The notes: generated by a model from the sequence alone, not told the origin. Shown: positions 25,650 through 34,982, counted from the stretch's first letter. The stretch is DNA of 64,000 bases from an uncultured Bacteroidota bacterium (GCA_903824665.1 CAIJXT010000008.1:26357-90356), one strand, 5' to 3'. Translations and numbers: made by a program.

Positions 25650-27113
25650 ATGTACACACCAGACAATTATTATGCACAAATCAATAGCTTGGTTTTCAAC
25701 TCGCTTCCTGAAGCCCTTCGCAAAGGACATGACTTCGTAACCAAGGTTACCAGCAATGGTACAAACTGGACTAATTATCATTCCAGCGAAACCATCAAAA
25801 AAACAATCAATACCTATTTTGATAAACTGGCTGATTTTGTCGGCAACACAAAGAAGGCAGCTAAGACTTCCTCCCGAAAAACAAAGCAGAAGGAAACGGC
25901 AAAGGAGATCATGGTAGAAGCTATGCGCAGACAAGGCAAATCCAAAGCCAGCAAAGTAGTTTCCGAACATCAGCCCACAATGGTGGAACGTATGCCGGAT
26001 GAGATACGTTTTATCAGGCGTTTTGTGAACCTTGACGGCAAATCTAAAACAAAGGAAGAGGTGTTAACCTTTCTCAATAGTCTCCAAAAATCCATTCTGG
26101 AGAAGAAGATACGCAAAACATCGCCTTATGCCGAACAAATCCGGTTTATTCAGAACAGGCTAATTGAAACCTATAATGAAATGGGTGCAAAAATCGCCTT
26201 TCAGCTAAAGCCAGAAACCCATGAGGCGCTCAATAAAATAGCAAATGACGAAAAGGTGATGCCTTCAGTAGGCTTTATCAAGCGATACATCAACCTAAAT
26301 GGCAAGGTTGGGATGAAAGAAAAGGCAAAAATGCTGCTGAGGCAGATAAACCGGGCATACGATAAGGGAAACGTAAAAGATAGCGACCAATACATCATAC
26401 AAATGCACGAGATCAAAAAGAACCTCGAAACCTTCATTGCAGATAAGAATGTAAAGATGTTGAAAATTGAGAGGAACAGCCTGAATGGCTTGGAAGGTAT
26501 TCTCGGCGGTTGTTCCTGCCATAACCTGAATGGTTTTGATGATGATTTACAAGGCGATAAGCCGGTAATCATGAATAGCATGGACTTTGCCAATATGCGC
26601 TTCAAAACACTTGGTTTAGGCGGTAAGTGGCTAGATTTGATAGGTGATCCGTCAACAAATTTTTCTATCATGGTATTCGGGAAGCCTAAAATGGGCAAAT
26701 CCTATTTGTGTATTGATTTTGCCGGATACCTGGCACGCAATCATGGAAAGGTACTGTATGTGGCCAAAGAAGAAGGTTTGGATAAGACCTTGCAAGACAA
26801 ATTGAATGACAAGGAAGTGAAACACCAGAACCTCTATGTTGCTTCTGCCCTACCTGATAGCTTGTCCTACTATGACTTCATCTTTCTGGATAGTGTAAAT
26901 AAGCTCGGCTTGCAACCAGAAGAATTAAACAGGTTAAAGGCAATGTACCCGCAAAAAGCGTTTATCTACATTTTTCAAACAACTAAGGATGGTAGGTTCA
27001 GAGGGGCAAATACATTCCAGCATGATGTAGATAGCGTAATAGAAGTGCCGGAGAGAGGTAAAGCGGTGCAATTTGGTAGGTTTAATCAGGGTGGGGAATT
27101 GGACATTTTTTAG
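25650..27113 (+). CDS. RecA/RadA-like ATPase with repeated N-terminal domain
   Basis: A 487-aa protein. The C-terminal ~170 residues are a RecA-fold ATPase: Walker A VFGKPKMGKSYLCID, Walker B-like YDFIFLDSVNK, then a strand-rich end. Residues about 110-270 hold two copies of a helical unit (IRFIRRFVNLDGKSKTKEEV and VGFIKRYINLNGKVGMKEKA). The element's shared motif occurs twice just before the ATPase (SLNGLEGILGG and NLNGFDDDLQG). It is 12 bases after the helicase gene and last in the operon. It could be a DNA-packaging or recombination ATPase; no FtsK/A32 signature is evident, so packaging is inference. Confidence 0.75.
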   Translation: MYTPDNYYAQINSLVFNSLPEALRKGHDFVTKVTSNGTNWTNYHSSETIKKTINTYFDKLADFVGNTKKAAKTSSRKTKQKETAKEIMVEAMRRQGKSKASKVVSEHQPTMVERMPDEIRFIRRFVNLDGKSKTKEEVLTFLNSLQKSILEKKIRKTSPYAEQIRFIQNRLIETYNEMGAKIAFQLKPETHEALNKIANDEKVMPSVGFIKRYINLNGKVGMKEKAKMLLRQINRAYDKGNVKDSDQYIIQMHEIKKNLETFIADKNVKMLKIERNSLNGLEGILGGCSCHNLNGFDDDLQGDKPVIMNSMDFANMRFKTLGLGGKWLDLIGDPSTNFSIMVFGKPKMGKSYLCIDFAGYLARNHGKVLYVAKEEGLDKTLQDKLNDKEVKHQNLYVASALPDSLSYYDFIFLDSVNKLGLQPEELNRLKAMYPQKAFIYIFQTTKDGRFRGANTFQHDVDSVIEVPERGKAVQFGRFNQGGELDIF

Positions 27114-27190
27114 CAAGGTAACTGTTGATAGGATTTTATAGAGCTGCTCTTTTCAGACTGGTCTTTTTTAAAAGAAAAGCAAAGTAGCAG

Positions 27191-28012
27191 CTACCTATTA
27201 TAACCAAAGTACTCATTGTACCACTTATAATTATTCATTATCCAATCATACACATCCCTGCCTAGCACATCTTTAGCATCAGATGGTTTCATTTCGAGCG
27301 ATGGGCGAATGGTATGTAACCCTGAAAAACCATAGACCTCATCATCTTCCTTAGTAGTTTGGGGTATGTTGTTAAAGTCATTTTGGAACGGTTCTATACC
27401 CAAGTAATCATATACCCGCTTCATTTCACTTTCCGGATGCAGGCACAGCGACTCGTACTTTATGAACAGCATTTTTTTGTCTATACCCTGTCGCATAGCT
27501 TCTCCTAATCTTTCTATGGCAAGACCCACAGGTGGAGAATTGAACCATATATCTACACGCTTTGGGGTAGTAGTACCCTGCATCTTAGTATGATTTACAA
27601 ATGGGCTGGATTTATGCAGGTTTTGCCTGAATATCTTTTCCATAGAGGCTATGATATCCGGCAGGTGCCGCACAAGGCAGATTATCTTAGGATCGGGGTA
27701 AAAGCTATTGATAAAGCCGTAGTGCGCAAAGTGACCGCGCGACTTATCTATAATATATTGCTTATCCGTTATAGCATTGTAATAGCCATGTATGCCTTCT
27801 CGACAGAAGCCAAAGAAAGCCTTTGCCATCGTATCTGCATCCTGGGCCCTAAACTCTGGGCTTTCAGTGTAGTTATGCCTAGCAGCATATATCAACTCCA
27901 GCATACCGCTTGTGGACGATGCATAAAACCGTGGGTCCTGATTCATCAGGTTCTGAAAAACCGTACTACCGACGCGTGGCAGAGAGCTTTGAAAGAATAT
28001 TTTGTCAGGCAA
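27191..28012 (-). CDS. Sulfotransferase (PAPS-dependent)
   Basis: A 273-aa cytosolic-type sulfotransferase. The PAPS 5'-phosphosulfate loop is at the N-terminus (SSLPRVGSTVFQNLM), and the 3'-phosphate-binding region is near residues 110-125 (IICLVRHLPDIIASME). The remainder is helical, as in the sulfotransferase fold. No signal peptide, so the acceptor is modified inside the cell. It is last in a minus-strand operon with a glycosyltransferase-FkbM fusion and two large surface-type proteins. PAPS could come from the CysD, CysN and CysC genes 8-11 kb away. Acceptor unknown: a surface glycan or protein tyrosine are both possible. Confidence 0.85.
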   Translation of the reverse strand: MPDKIFFQSSLPRVGSTVFQNLMNQDPRFYASSTSGMLELIYAARHNYTESPEFRAQDADTMAKAFFGFCREGIHGYYNAITDKQYIIDKSRGHFAHYGFINSFYPDPKIICLVRHLPDIIASMEKIFRQNLHKSSPFVNHTKMQGTTTPKRVDIWFNSPPVGLAIERLGEAMRQGIDKKMLFIKYESLCLHPESEMKRVYDYLGIEPFQNDFNNIPQTTKEDDEVYGFSGLHTIRPSLEMKPSDAKDVLGRDVYDWIMNNYKWYNEYFGYNR

Positions 28013-28041
28013 GGGGAAGAAATTTAGGAGGTAATTTTAAT

Positions 28042-29682
28042 TTAGTTTTTAATATAGATGGTATTGGCTTCGTAGTCAAACCCGTTTAACTCAAAAGCTC
28101 CTTCAAGTTCAGTGAAGCCTCTCGCAAAAAGGTACTCATCGATATCTGATTTGAGCGTATGTCCTTCGTAGTATGGCTTTAGGCCCACCTCCGTCATAAT
28201 AACCTTAGTGTTCTTCAAGAGATTGTCGGCACCCTGGAACACCAAGAGCTCTGCACCCTGCACATCAACCCACATTATATCTACGCCGTCTATCTTGTTA
28301 GCAGCACTCCAGTTATCGAGCGTATCTGCTTGTACTTTGATCTCGTTTTGTACAAGATTTTGTCCGAAAGGCGTTCCATTCAACCCGTCAATGAATTTGA
28401 ACATGGATGATGCACCTATATTCGCAACAGAGCTTTTTTCAGGGTCAACAGGATAAAAAGACACTTCTCCACTTTCATTTCCCAATGCTATGTTGTGAAT
28501 TTTCACTTTCTCCTTTCTTTGGTCATTCATTGAGTCCCGATGCTTAACGCATAACTGGTAGGAATCGGGGACAGGCTCAAATGCATGGATATCAGCATCA
28601 GGGAAAATGTTTGAAAACTCGATACTTTGACCCAAATGCCAGCTACCTATGTCAAGGATACAGCTAATTTTGCCAAGGTCTGTTTTCTCTAAAAGATGTA
28701 CGAGTCTTTTTGCTACCATGCTATTACGATTGGCCTCTGCAACTATCTTATCCTTCAGACTCCAACTGGAATTTTTTTTTTGGTCTTCTGCCACCGTTTC
28801 TAGGTTTGGCTCCCTTGCTAAAGTTTCTATGATTTGTTGAGCGTTAAATATCTCTCCTTCATGGTTGTACGGGAATTCGGTCGGTTGTCCCGAAATATTG
28901 TATTTACTAAAGACCGAATGTCGCAACTCTGGTTTTATCGTAGGTTCACTGGCTAGTATATTAGTATGAATATCATACCCGAATTGCGAGGGCGTATTGC
29001 CGATCCAGCACACCACCGATGGCATACCCAGTGCCGCAGCCGCATGTTGGCAAAAACTGTCAATAAAAAGCCTTTTATGGCTCATAGTTATAAGCGTAGC
29101 CACTGCCCTAAAATCGGCCTGTAGCGGCGTTGTATTTTGTAACGGAAACTGGTCCTCCCTGCGTATGTGCACAACATTGTAGTGGGGTGCAAAAGCATTC
29201 ACAACCTGCTGCGCCGTTGCCATTGGCAGATCACGTGTCCACGAGTATTTATTAGGCTGGTTGGGTGCACCGCCATTCGTCTGAATTAGCATAATGGGTT
29301 TCTCTGACCCAAAACTCTTACCATAAAACTCACGTTCCCGGTTATTGATGAAAAGCTCAGGTTGCTCGCCGTTGTATTTTACGCCGAACATCTCGCACCA
29401 TACCTGTATTAGGTGGCCTTTGCGGTTAATAAAGTCCGTTTCCAGATATGGATTATGCAAAAAGGTATTCACTTCCTGCCCTTCAATATGATCTTGGTAG
29501 AAGTAGTTTAAGTTATTAAAGTTAAAAACCTTATCCACGTTGGGATTGCAGAGAAACACTTCTGGGTAGCCGGTTATCACGTAGAGCTTATCCTTTGGGT
29601 ATTGTGCTTTTATTGCCTTGCATACTGCTGTGCCAGCTATGCTTTTGCCTATGCCGCCATCTATCTGGAAGATAATTTTCAT
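28042..29682 (-). CDS. GT9-like glycosyltransferase fused to FkbM methyltransferase
   Basis: A 546-aa two-domain protein. Residues 1-290 resemble heptosyltransferase-type GT9/GT-B enzymes: MKIIFQIDGGIGKSIAGTAV at the start, a nucleotide-sugar region with SFCQHAAAALGMPSVVCWIG. Residues about 325-545 are an FkbM-family SAM-dependent methyltransferase: motif I ILDIGSWHLGQS, HAFEPVPDSY, and the family-typical DIMWVDVQGAELLVFQGA. The fusion would add a sugar and O-methylate it, or modify one glycan in two steps. It lies 29 bases upstream of the sulfotransferase, suggesting a methylated and sulfated surface glycan. Confidence 0.83.
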   Translation of the reverse strand: MKIIFQIDGGIGKSIAGTAVCKAIKAQYPKDKLYVITGYPEVFLCNPNVDKVFNFNNLNYFYQDHIEGQEVNTFLHNPYLETDFINRKGHLIQVWCEMFGVKYNGEQPELFINNREREFYGKSFGSEKPIMLIQTNGGAPNQPNKYSWTRDLPMATAQQVVNAFAPHYNVVHIRREDQFPLQNTTPLQADFRAVATLITMSHKRLFIDSFCQHAAAALGMPSVVCWIGNTPSQFGYDIHTNILASEPTIKPELRHSVFSKYNISGQPTEFPYNHEGEIFNAQQIIETLAREPNLETVAEDQKKNSSWSLKDKIVAEANRNSMVAKRLVHLLEKTDLGKISCILDIGSWHLGQSIEFSNIFPDADIHAFEPVPDSYQLCVKHRDSMNDQRKEKVKIHNIALGNESGEVSFYPVDPEKSSVANIGASSMFKFIDGLNGTPFGQNLVQNEIKVQADTLDNWSAANKIDGVDIMWVDVQGAELLVFQGADNLLKNTKVIMTEVGLKPYYEGHTLKSDIDEYLFARGFTELEGAFELNGFDYEANTIYIKN

Positions 29683-29722
29683 TTCTTGGGGATATTTTTT
29701 GAAGGATTGAAATTAGCTGAAT

Positions 29723-31636
29723 TTATTGTTTTACAAACCGCTGAAAATAAATACCATTCACACGCACCACATACACTCCTGCTGGCAATGATGCTACATC
29801 TATCACAGCATGGTTATCTTCCTTAGTCATCTTTATACTGCTGAATGACTGACCCATGCTATTGCTCACAGAAATGGTTTGTATTTTGCCCATGGCTGTT
29901 ACGGTTAGTACGTTATGCGCGGGATTAGGGTGTAGCTTTATTCCCTCTAGATGCTGCGATATTGGTTCATTAACACTTACTGCCCCTTCGTTTATAGTAT
30001 GTGCTGCGGATGTAGTAGTATCGTAGCAACCGGTAGCTGCTGTTGACGACACACGTGCTGTTATAATATCCGTGCCAGCACTTTTGGTATAGGTAGTAGT
30101 GGGCGTACTTGTGGTAGCAAACAGCACACTGTTTTTGTACCACCTAATGCTGTAGCTGCTGCCTGCACTGCCCACGGTAGCATTTACTGTTACTATACTG
30201 CCTATTGCGGCAGATGTTGCAGGAGATGATGTGAGCGATATAGTAGGTGCTGTAAGTGGCGTTACAACCATATCTATGGTATTGCTGCTGGGGTAGCCAA
30301 TAAAGCTGCATATGTCCACACCCGTATATACACAGCGCACACTATCTCCTCCTTCTGTGGCAGTGGCTGGGTAGGTGTATGTTGCGGTTGTTGCCCCCGG
30401 CACTATTACGCCATTCTTATACCAGCTAAAGCTCATAGTGCTGCCGCCTGTAGTAGTAGCGGTATATGTTACCGGGGTGCCCACACATACGGTATCATTG
30501 GGGGTCACCGTAATGCTTACTGTGGAGATACTTGTGGGATTGAAAGTGACTTTACGGATACGGCGGCCACCAACATCAGAAATATATAGGTTACCGCATG
30601 GATCAAACGCTATATGGCTTGGATCCCATATAGAAGCCGCAGTAGCAGGTCCACCATCTCCTGCCGATGCCGAACTTCCATTACCGACCACGAGGTGGAG
30701 TATCCCGGAAAGATCTATCTTATATATACGATTGTTAGGATGATCGGAAATAAATAACTGGCCGGAAGTGTCTAAAGCTAAGAACCGTGCGCCCATTGTC
30801 GCAGCCGTCGCAGGAATTCCATCCCCAGTATAAGCCCATGCTCCGTTGCCTGCAATGGTTGTAATAATTCCGGCAGTATCTATCTTTCGTATCCTGTTAC
30901 TCAAAGTGCTGCCTGCTGTTTGTGCCAGGTACACATTACCTGTACCATCTATTTCCACCCCCCACGGGGCTACAAGGTGTGCAGCGGTGGCGGGCCCACC
31001 ATCTCCCAATCCCACGGTAGAACCTCCACCAGCAATAGTGTTAATGATACCCGAAGCATCTATTTTCCGTATCCGGTTGTCATAGAAAGCACCGATATAA
31101 ATATTACCCATCGCATCAACACGTACATCTTGTGGGTTATACAGGTTGGCAAGTGTAGCAAGTCCTCCATCTCCTCCGTAGCTTCCTGCCCCAGTACCCG
31201 CAATAGTAGTGATGATACCAGTTGCCATATCAATTCTCCTGATCCTGTTATTTGGCGGGTCAGCAAAATACAGGTTCCCTGCAGTATCCAAATCTATTCC
31301 TCCTGGCCCTCCGAGACGGGCAGCGGTTGCAGGACCGCCATCGCCAATATATCCGCCCATTCCCGTACCGGCTATTGTTGAGATAATACCACTGGGAGTA
31401 ATCTTTCTAACTCTAAATGAATTCAGACCATCAACAATATAACAATTTCCCTGTCTATCAAAAACAATTCCAGATGGGTTAGGAATGCCTGCGCTTGTAG
31501 CGGGAACCCCTATTCCACTAAAAACTGAAGAACCGGTTCCAGCAAATGTTGTAATGGTTTGCGCTGATGATTGCAGCGAGATAAAAAGGACGAGTAACCA
31601 ATTCCATATCTTCATAACAATACCTGTTTTCCTCAT
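29723..31636 (-). CDS. Secreted NHL-repeat protein with Ig-like and T9SS domains
   Basis: The ATG at 31615 (MKIWNWLLVLFISLQSSAQ) gives a clean signal peptide; the tracked start is seven codons upstream. Residues about 25-370 carry NHL beta-propeller blades (recurring DGGPATAAxL and GNLYIADxxNNRIRKI). Two Ig/PKD-like domains follow (about 380-550). A type IX secretion C-terminal domain ends the protein (LHPNPAHNVLTV...AGVYVVRVNG). It starts one base from the stop of the GGG-repeat gene upstream, so the two are tightly coupled. Predicted to be surface-exposed or released; no enzymatic residues seen. Confidence 0.88.
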   Translation of the reverse strand: MRKTGIVMKIWNWLLVLFISLQSSAQTITTFAGTGSSVFSGIGVPATSAGIPNPSGIVFDRQGNCYIVDGLNSFRVRKITPSGIISTIAGTGMGGYIGDGGPATAARLGGPGGIDLDTAGNLYFADPPNNRIRRIDMATGIITTIAGTGAGSYGGDGGLATLANLYNPQDVRVDAMGNIYIGAFYDNRIRKIDASGIINTIAGGGSTVGLGDGGPATAAHLVAPWGVEIDGTGNVYLAQTAGSTLSNRIRKIDTAGIITTIAGNGAWAYTGDGIPATAATMGARFLALDTSGQLFISDHPNNRIYKIDLSGILHLVVGNGSSASAGDGGPATAASIWDPSHIAFDPCGNLYISDVGGRRIRKVTFNPTSISTVSITVTPNDTVCVGTPVTYTATTTGGSTMSFSWYKNGVIVPGATTATYTYPATATEGGDSVRCVYTGVDICSFIGYPSSNTIDMVVTPLTAPTISLTSSPATSAAIGSIVTVNATVGSAGSSYSIRWYKNSVLFATTSTPTTTYTKSAGTDIITARVSSTAATGCYDTTTSAAHTINEGAVSVNEPISQHLEGIKLHPNPAHNVLTVTAMGKIQTISVSNSMGQSFSSIKMTKEDNHAVIDVASLPAGVYVVRVNGIYFQRFVKQ

Positions 31637-31637
31637 T

Positions 31638-34600
31638 TTACATTATAAAAACCACACACCCGCTAGCCGGTAAAGGCCCAGTGGATAAATCGTGATACAT
31701 TAATGTGCCTACAGGCGGAGTTCCGATGGGAAGCATATTCTGCGCTACATAGTTGTTAGCATGAAACGCACAAGGTAGAACTGATGTCACATTATACCCA
31801 CTAACAGTTGCCCAATCATGCGTCACACAGTTATTTTGTCCACCAACTATAGCTGAAAAACAAGCGCCGGCGCATATTTTATTATTTTGTCCGCCACCAA
31901 TAACACCAAACCAGGTATCTGAGCCGGCGGTTGTGCCGGTATCTATGCAGTTTTGACTACCACCACCTATAAATGCGCCTCGTGCACCATAGTAACCAGA
32001 ACCGGTTGCAATATTAGATATCGTATTATCAGAGCCACCACCTATAAACCCATTATCAGATGCGTTAAGTATCTGGTTTTGATAACCATTTCCAATAAAG
32101 CCATTATGACCCGCAACATCAATTTTGTTGAGGCCACCATTGCCGATAAATCCACTGACCGTGCCCGGGTCTATAAAATTTGCTGCTCCGTTTCCAATAA
32201 AGGCGTTTTGCCCACATGCACAGTTTAGGCGGCCATTGCCTACGAAAGAAAAATCACCTGCGGCATGATTATTTACTAACGGGCCAGGAGTAATAAATCC
32301 GTTCCCTACGAACGAGTACCTGCCCGATGCCGTGTTAAGGTGGCCACCCACTACTACAGAATAGTCGCTACTGGCTATATTATACGAGCCACCACCAGCT
32401 ATCGAGCAGTTGCCGCTTGCGTTGTTGTTTGTTCCACCGCCCATAAACGTGCCATCTGCCTGCGTATTGTTTCCATCTCCGCCTGCAATTACGGATCGTT
32501 CACCACCTACTATGTTAAGACAGCCGCTGAATACACCCCCAAAATTAGCACGTACATTGTTAAAACAGCCTCCACCAACGGTAGCGTAATAATTTCCTGA
32601 TACTGTATTGCATCCACCGCCCGACACCGTGCCTCCCAATGCTCCGAAAACAAAATTACAATTGCCTCCACCTATTGTTGAATAACAGGAATTGTCTGCA
32701 GAGACTAGGTTACATAACCCTCCACCAATAACTGCGTATTTTGTAAATCCATTCAGCGGCAGAACAGACGTGTTCGTAATCGTGTTTTCTTCGCCTCCAC
32801 CAATAAAATTATATTGCGAACACGCCCAGTTGATAGTATTCTTGTGACCGCCTGCTACAGCAGCATAACATCCGTTACTAATATTTTCGCTGCCGCCACC
32901 TAAAAACGAAAATTCTCCGACTATATTCTGGCAGCCAGACTGAATCCCTGAATAACAACCATCAGTTACGTTACCGCACCCACCTCCAATTACAGAGTAG
33001 GAAGCTACATGTGAATGTTGGTTACCCATACCGCCTGATATAACAGAACAATCACTGCAAACATAATTGCCCAACCCGCCCCCCACCACAGAATGATTTA
33101 CTGGTTGGAAATTAAGACGTTTACCAGTGCAGTTTCCTTGCCCGCCTGCCACTACATTGGCAACCCCCGCGCATATCATATTCCGAAGTCCGCCACCTAT
33201 AAAACCATGTGTTCCTGGACCGGCAAAAGCACCATCGCAATGAATAAAATTCTGCTGCCCGCCACCTATTGTAGAATATGAGTCGCAGCTGTTGTTAAGC
33301 TCACCGCCACCGATAAAGCTAAAGTTACCCTGACATGCGACATTCCTGCCTCCACCCGCAATGACAGAAGCGTTACCGTAACTGCAATTACGAAAGCCAG
33401 TAACAGCACCCGACCACCCGCCAAAAACACAATTACCGTCACCAGAAAGGATACCGCTATAGTTTCCACTAACAGTATTGACAACCCCGCCACCTATTGT
33501 ACTCGATGTACCAGAAATTATGTTGCCGCGGCCTGCGCCTATGAAAGATTGCGTGCCCGTTGTCTGGTTAGATACTCCACCAACAATAAATGAGCAATTC
33601 GCGCTATTTACATTCGACACCCCGCCTCCAATTCCTGAAAATGTTGCAGACACTATGTTACCAACTCCACCGCCAATAAAGGAGCATCCTGCGGAGTCAA
33701 TACAATTATCACAACCACCAACAATAGCGGACATCCGACCAAACCTAATCTCATTATCACTACCGCCACCAATTATGGCGTGTGGTGATAATCTTAATAT
33801 CTGATTACCTTGCCCCCCTCCAATGACCGCTAAGTCAGTATAGATATTATTTTGCAGACCTCCCAGTATAGCAGACCTGCATACTATAGGTTCATTTATC
33901 GCCGGTGAAATGAAGTTGCAGTCTCCACCACCTATAACTGAGAAATGACTATCAACAAAGTTAACACATCCGCCAGCAATGGCATTTCCCACCCCTCGTG
34001 CAGAGTTTCCAAGTCCGGCGCCAATAAATGAATAGTTTGATGCTGAATTGATACTGTTGTACCCGCCGCCGCTAATTACGCTACTAGATGCGTTTTGCAA
34101 GGTGTTGCAAATCCCCCCCCCGATGAAAGAATAATTGGATACTGAATTAATATCATTTTCCCTTCCTCCGCCTATAAATCCGAAGCACGAATTTTGTATC
34201 GTGTTCATAAAACCAGTGCCTATCGCACTAACATTGGAAGATGCACTTATTACATTACAAGCCCCACCACCAATAACGCCATATATTGTATTTTGCACTT
34301 GATTTGCACATCCCGATCCTATAAAACCATAATCAGAAACCACATCAATTGTATTGATAGTCCCACTCCCAATTAGTGAACAATCTCCACTTACTATATT
34401 GCCAAGGCCAGGTGTTCGGCCTCCACCGCTTACAATGGCCGAATACTGCCCGCAAACCAAATTGCAAGAACCAGATACTATAGATGAATAAGAGCTGCAT
34501 ACAGTATTGTCAATCCCTCCTACTATCGAAGAAAAACTCGCTTGAGCCCCCCCATTTATTCCACATATACAATTAGTGTGCCCTCCTGAAACTACACTTC

Positions 34601-34982
34601 CATACCCGCAACAAACTAAATTACAAGCACCGCTTAGTAATCCTGAATACTCTGTATTGGCGCAGATACACTGCCTATATCCGCCAGATATTGTATTCCC
34701 ACCGTATATACATGCACTTCCCGCTAGTACGCCAGAATCAATAAGATTTTCTCTACCATTAGCAATAATATTAAAATTCCCCTGCACGATATTATTTTGA
34801 CAACCATGCCCAACAATATTAAATGTACAATTGCCTATTGTATTCTGACACCCTCCCAGAATGGAAGAATTAATTGCACCTGGAGCTATAACGCCAGCAC
34901 ACCAACCTGTCGGTGGGTCTACGCGTAATGTATGGATGTTCGCAACGGTAGTATCACTATAAGGATTTGCTGTAATTGACAT
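31638..34982 (-). CDS. Giant GGG-repeat, cysteine-rich protein
   Basis: A 1114-aa protein built almost entirely of roughly 70 imperfect repeats of 12-16 residues with the pattern S-x-I-G-G-G-x-x-N-x-I, like the stacked turns of YadA/hemagglutinin-type head repeats or other left-handed beta-rolls. Such repeats occur in adhesins and in viral fibre proteins. It is unusually rich in Cys, often adjacent to Asn in the turns, and has no signal peptide or T9SS domain. A short unique N-terminus (MSITANPYSDTTVAN) and C-terminus (PVGTLMYHDLSTGPL) bracket the repeats. It is upstream of and coupled to the NHL/T9SS gene. Function as fibre or adhesin is inferred from architecture. Confidence 0.75.
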   Translation of the reverse strand: MSITANPYSDTTVANIHTLRVDPPTGWCAGVIAPGAINSSILGGCQNTIGNCTFNIVGHGCQNNIVQGNFNIIANGRENLIDSGVLAGSACIYGGNTISGGYRQCICANTEYSGLLSGACNLVCCGYGSVVSGGHTNCICGINGGAQASFSSIVGGIDNTVCSSYSSIVSGSCNLVCGQYSAIVSGGGRTPGLGNIVSGDCSLIGSGTINTIDVVSDYGFIGSGCANQVQNTIYGVIGGGACNVISASSNVSAIGTGFMNTIQNSCFGFIGGGRENDINSVSNYSFIGGGICNTLQNASSSVISGGGYNSINSASNYSFIGAGLGNSARGVGNAIAGGCVNFVDSHFSVIGGGDCNFISPAINEPIVCRSAILGGLQNNIYTDLAVIGGGQGNQILRLSPHAIIGGGSDNEIRFGRMSAIVGGCDNCIDSAGCSFIGGGVGNIVSATFSGIGGGVSNVNSANCSFIVGGVSNQTTGTQSFIGAGRGNIISGTSSTIGGGVVNTVSGNYSGILSGDGNCVFGGWSGAVTGFRNCSYGNASVIAGGGRNVACQGNFSFIGGGELNNSCDSYSTIGGGQQNFIHCDGAFAGPGTHGFIGGGLRNMICAGVANVVAGGQGNCTGKRLNFQPVNHSVVGGGLGNYVCSDCSVISGGMGNQHSHVASYSVIGGGCGNVTDGCYSGIQSGCQNIVGEFSFLGGGSENISNGCYAAVAGGHKNTINWACSQYNFIGGGEENTITNTSVLPLNGFTKYAVIGGGLCNLVSADNSCYSTIGGGNCNFVFGALGGTVSGGGCNTVSGNYYATVGGGCFNNVRANFGGVFSGCLNIVGGERSVIAGGDGNNTQADGTFMGGGTNNNASGNCSIAGGGSYNIASSDYSVVVGGHLNTASGRYSFVGNGFITPGPLVNNHAAGDFSFVGNGRLNCACGQNAFIGNGAANFIDPGTVSGFIGNGGLNKIDVAGHNGFIGNGYQNQILNASDNGFIGGGSDNTISNIATGSGYYGARGAFIGGGSQNCIDTGTTAGSDTWFGVIGGGQNNKICAGACFSAIVGGQNNCVTHDWATVSGYNVTSVLPCAFHANNYVAQNMLPIGTPPVGTLMYHDLSTGPLPASGCVVFIM

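Larger units (their letters stand above)
5046..27113. mobile_element. Element 1: putative tailless provirus, about 22 kb
   Basis: Bounds are set by the serine recombinase that reads into a tRNA-like remnant on the left and by the last gene of the co-directional operon on the right; the right attachment site was not found, so the right limit is approximate. Contents are recombinase and small partner, HTH/iteron pairs, an XRE/ImmA-like repressor, and one 18.4-kb operon of structural-type membrane and beta-rich proteins, lysis genes, a methyltransferase-helicase and a RecA-like ATPase. Lysis genes plus a repressor and integrase argue for a virus. The lack of any recognisable terminase, portal, tail or conjugation gene argues against a tailed phage or an ICE. 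Confidence 0.65.

Noticed and set aside
5046-27113. Tailed prophage or conjugative element
   Set aside because: No terminase, portal, tape measure, baseplate, relaxase, TraG or other Tra protein could be recognised, whereas lysis genes argue against an ICE.
31638-34982. Collagen-like protein
   Set aside because: Glycines occur as GGG every 12-16 residues, not as G-x-y triplets.
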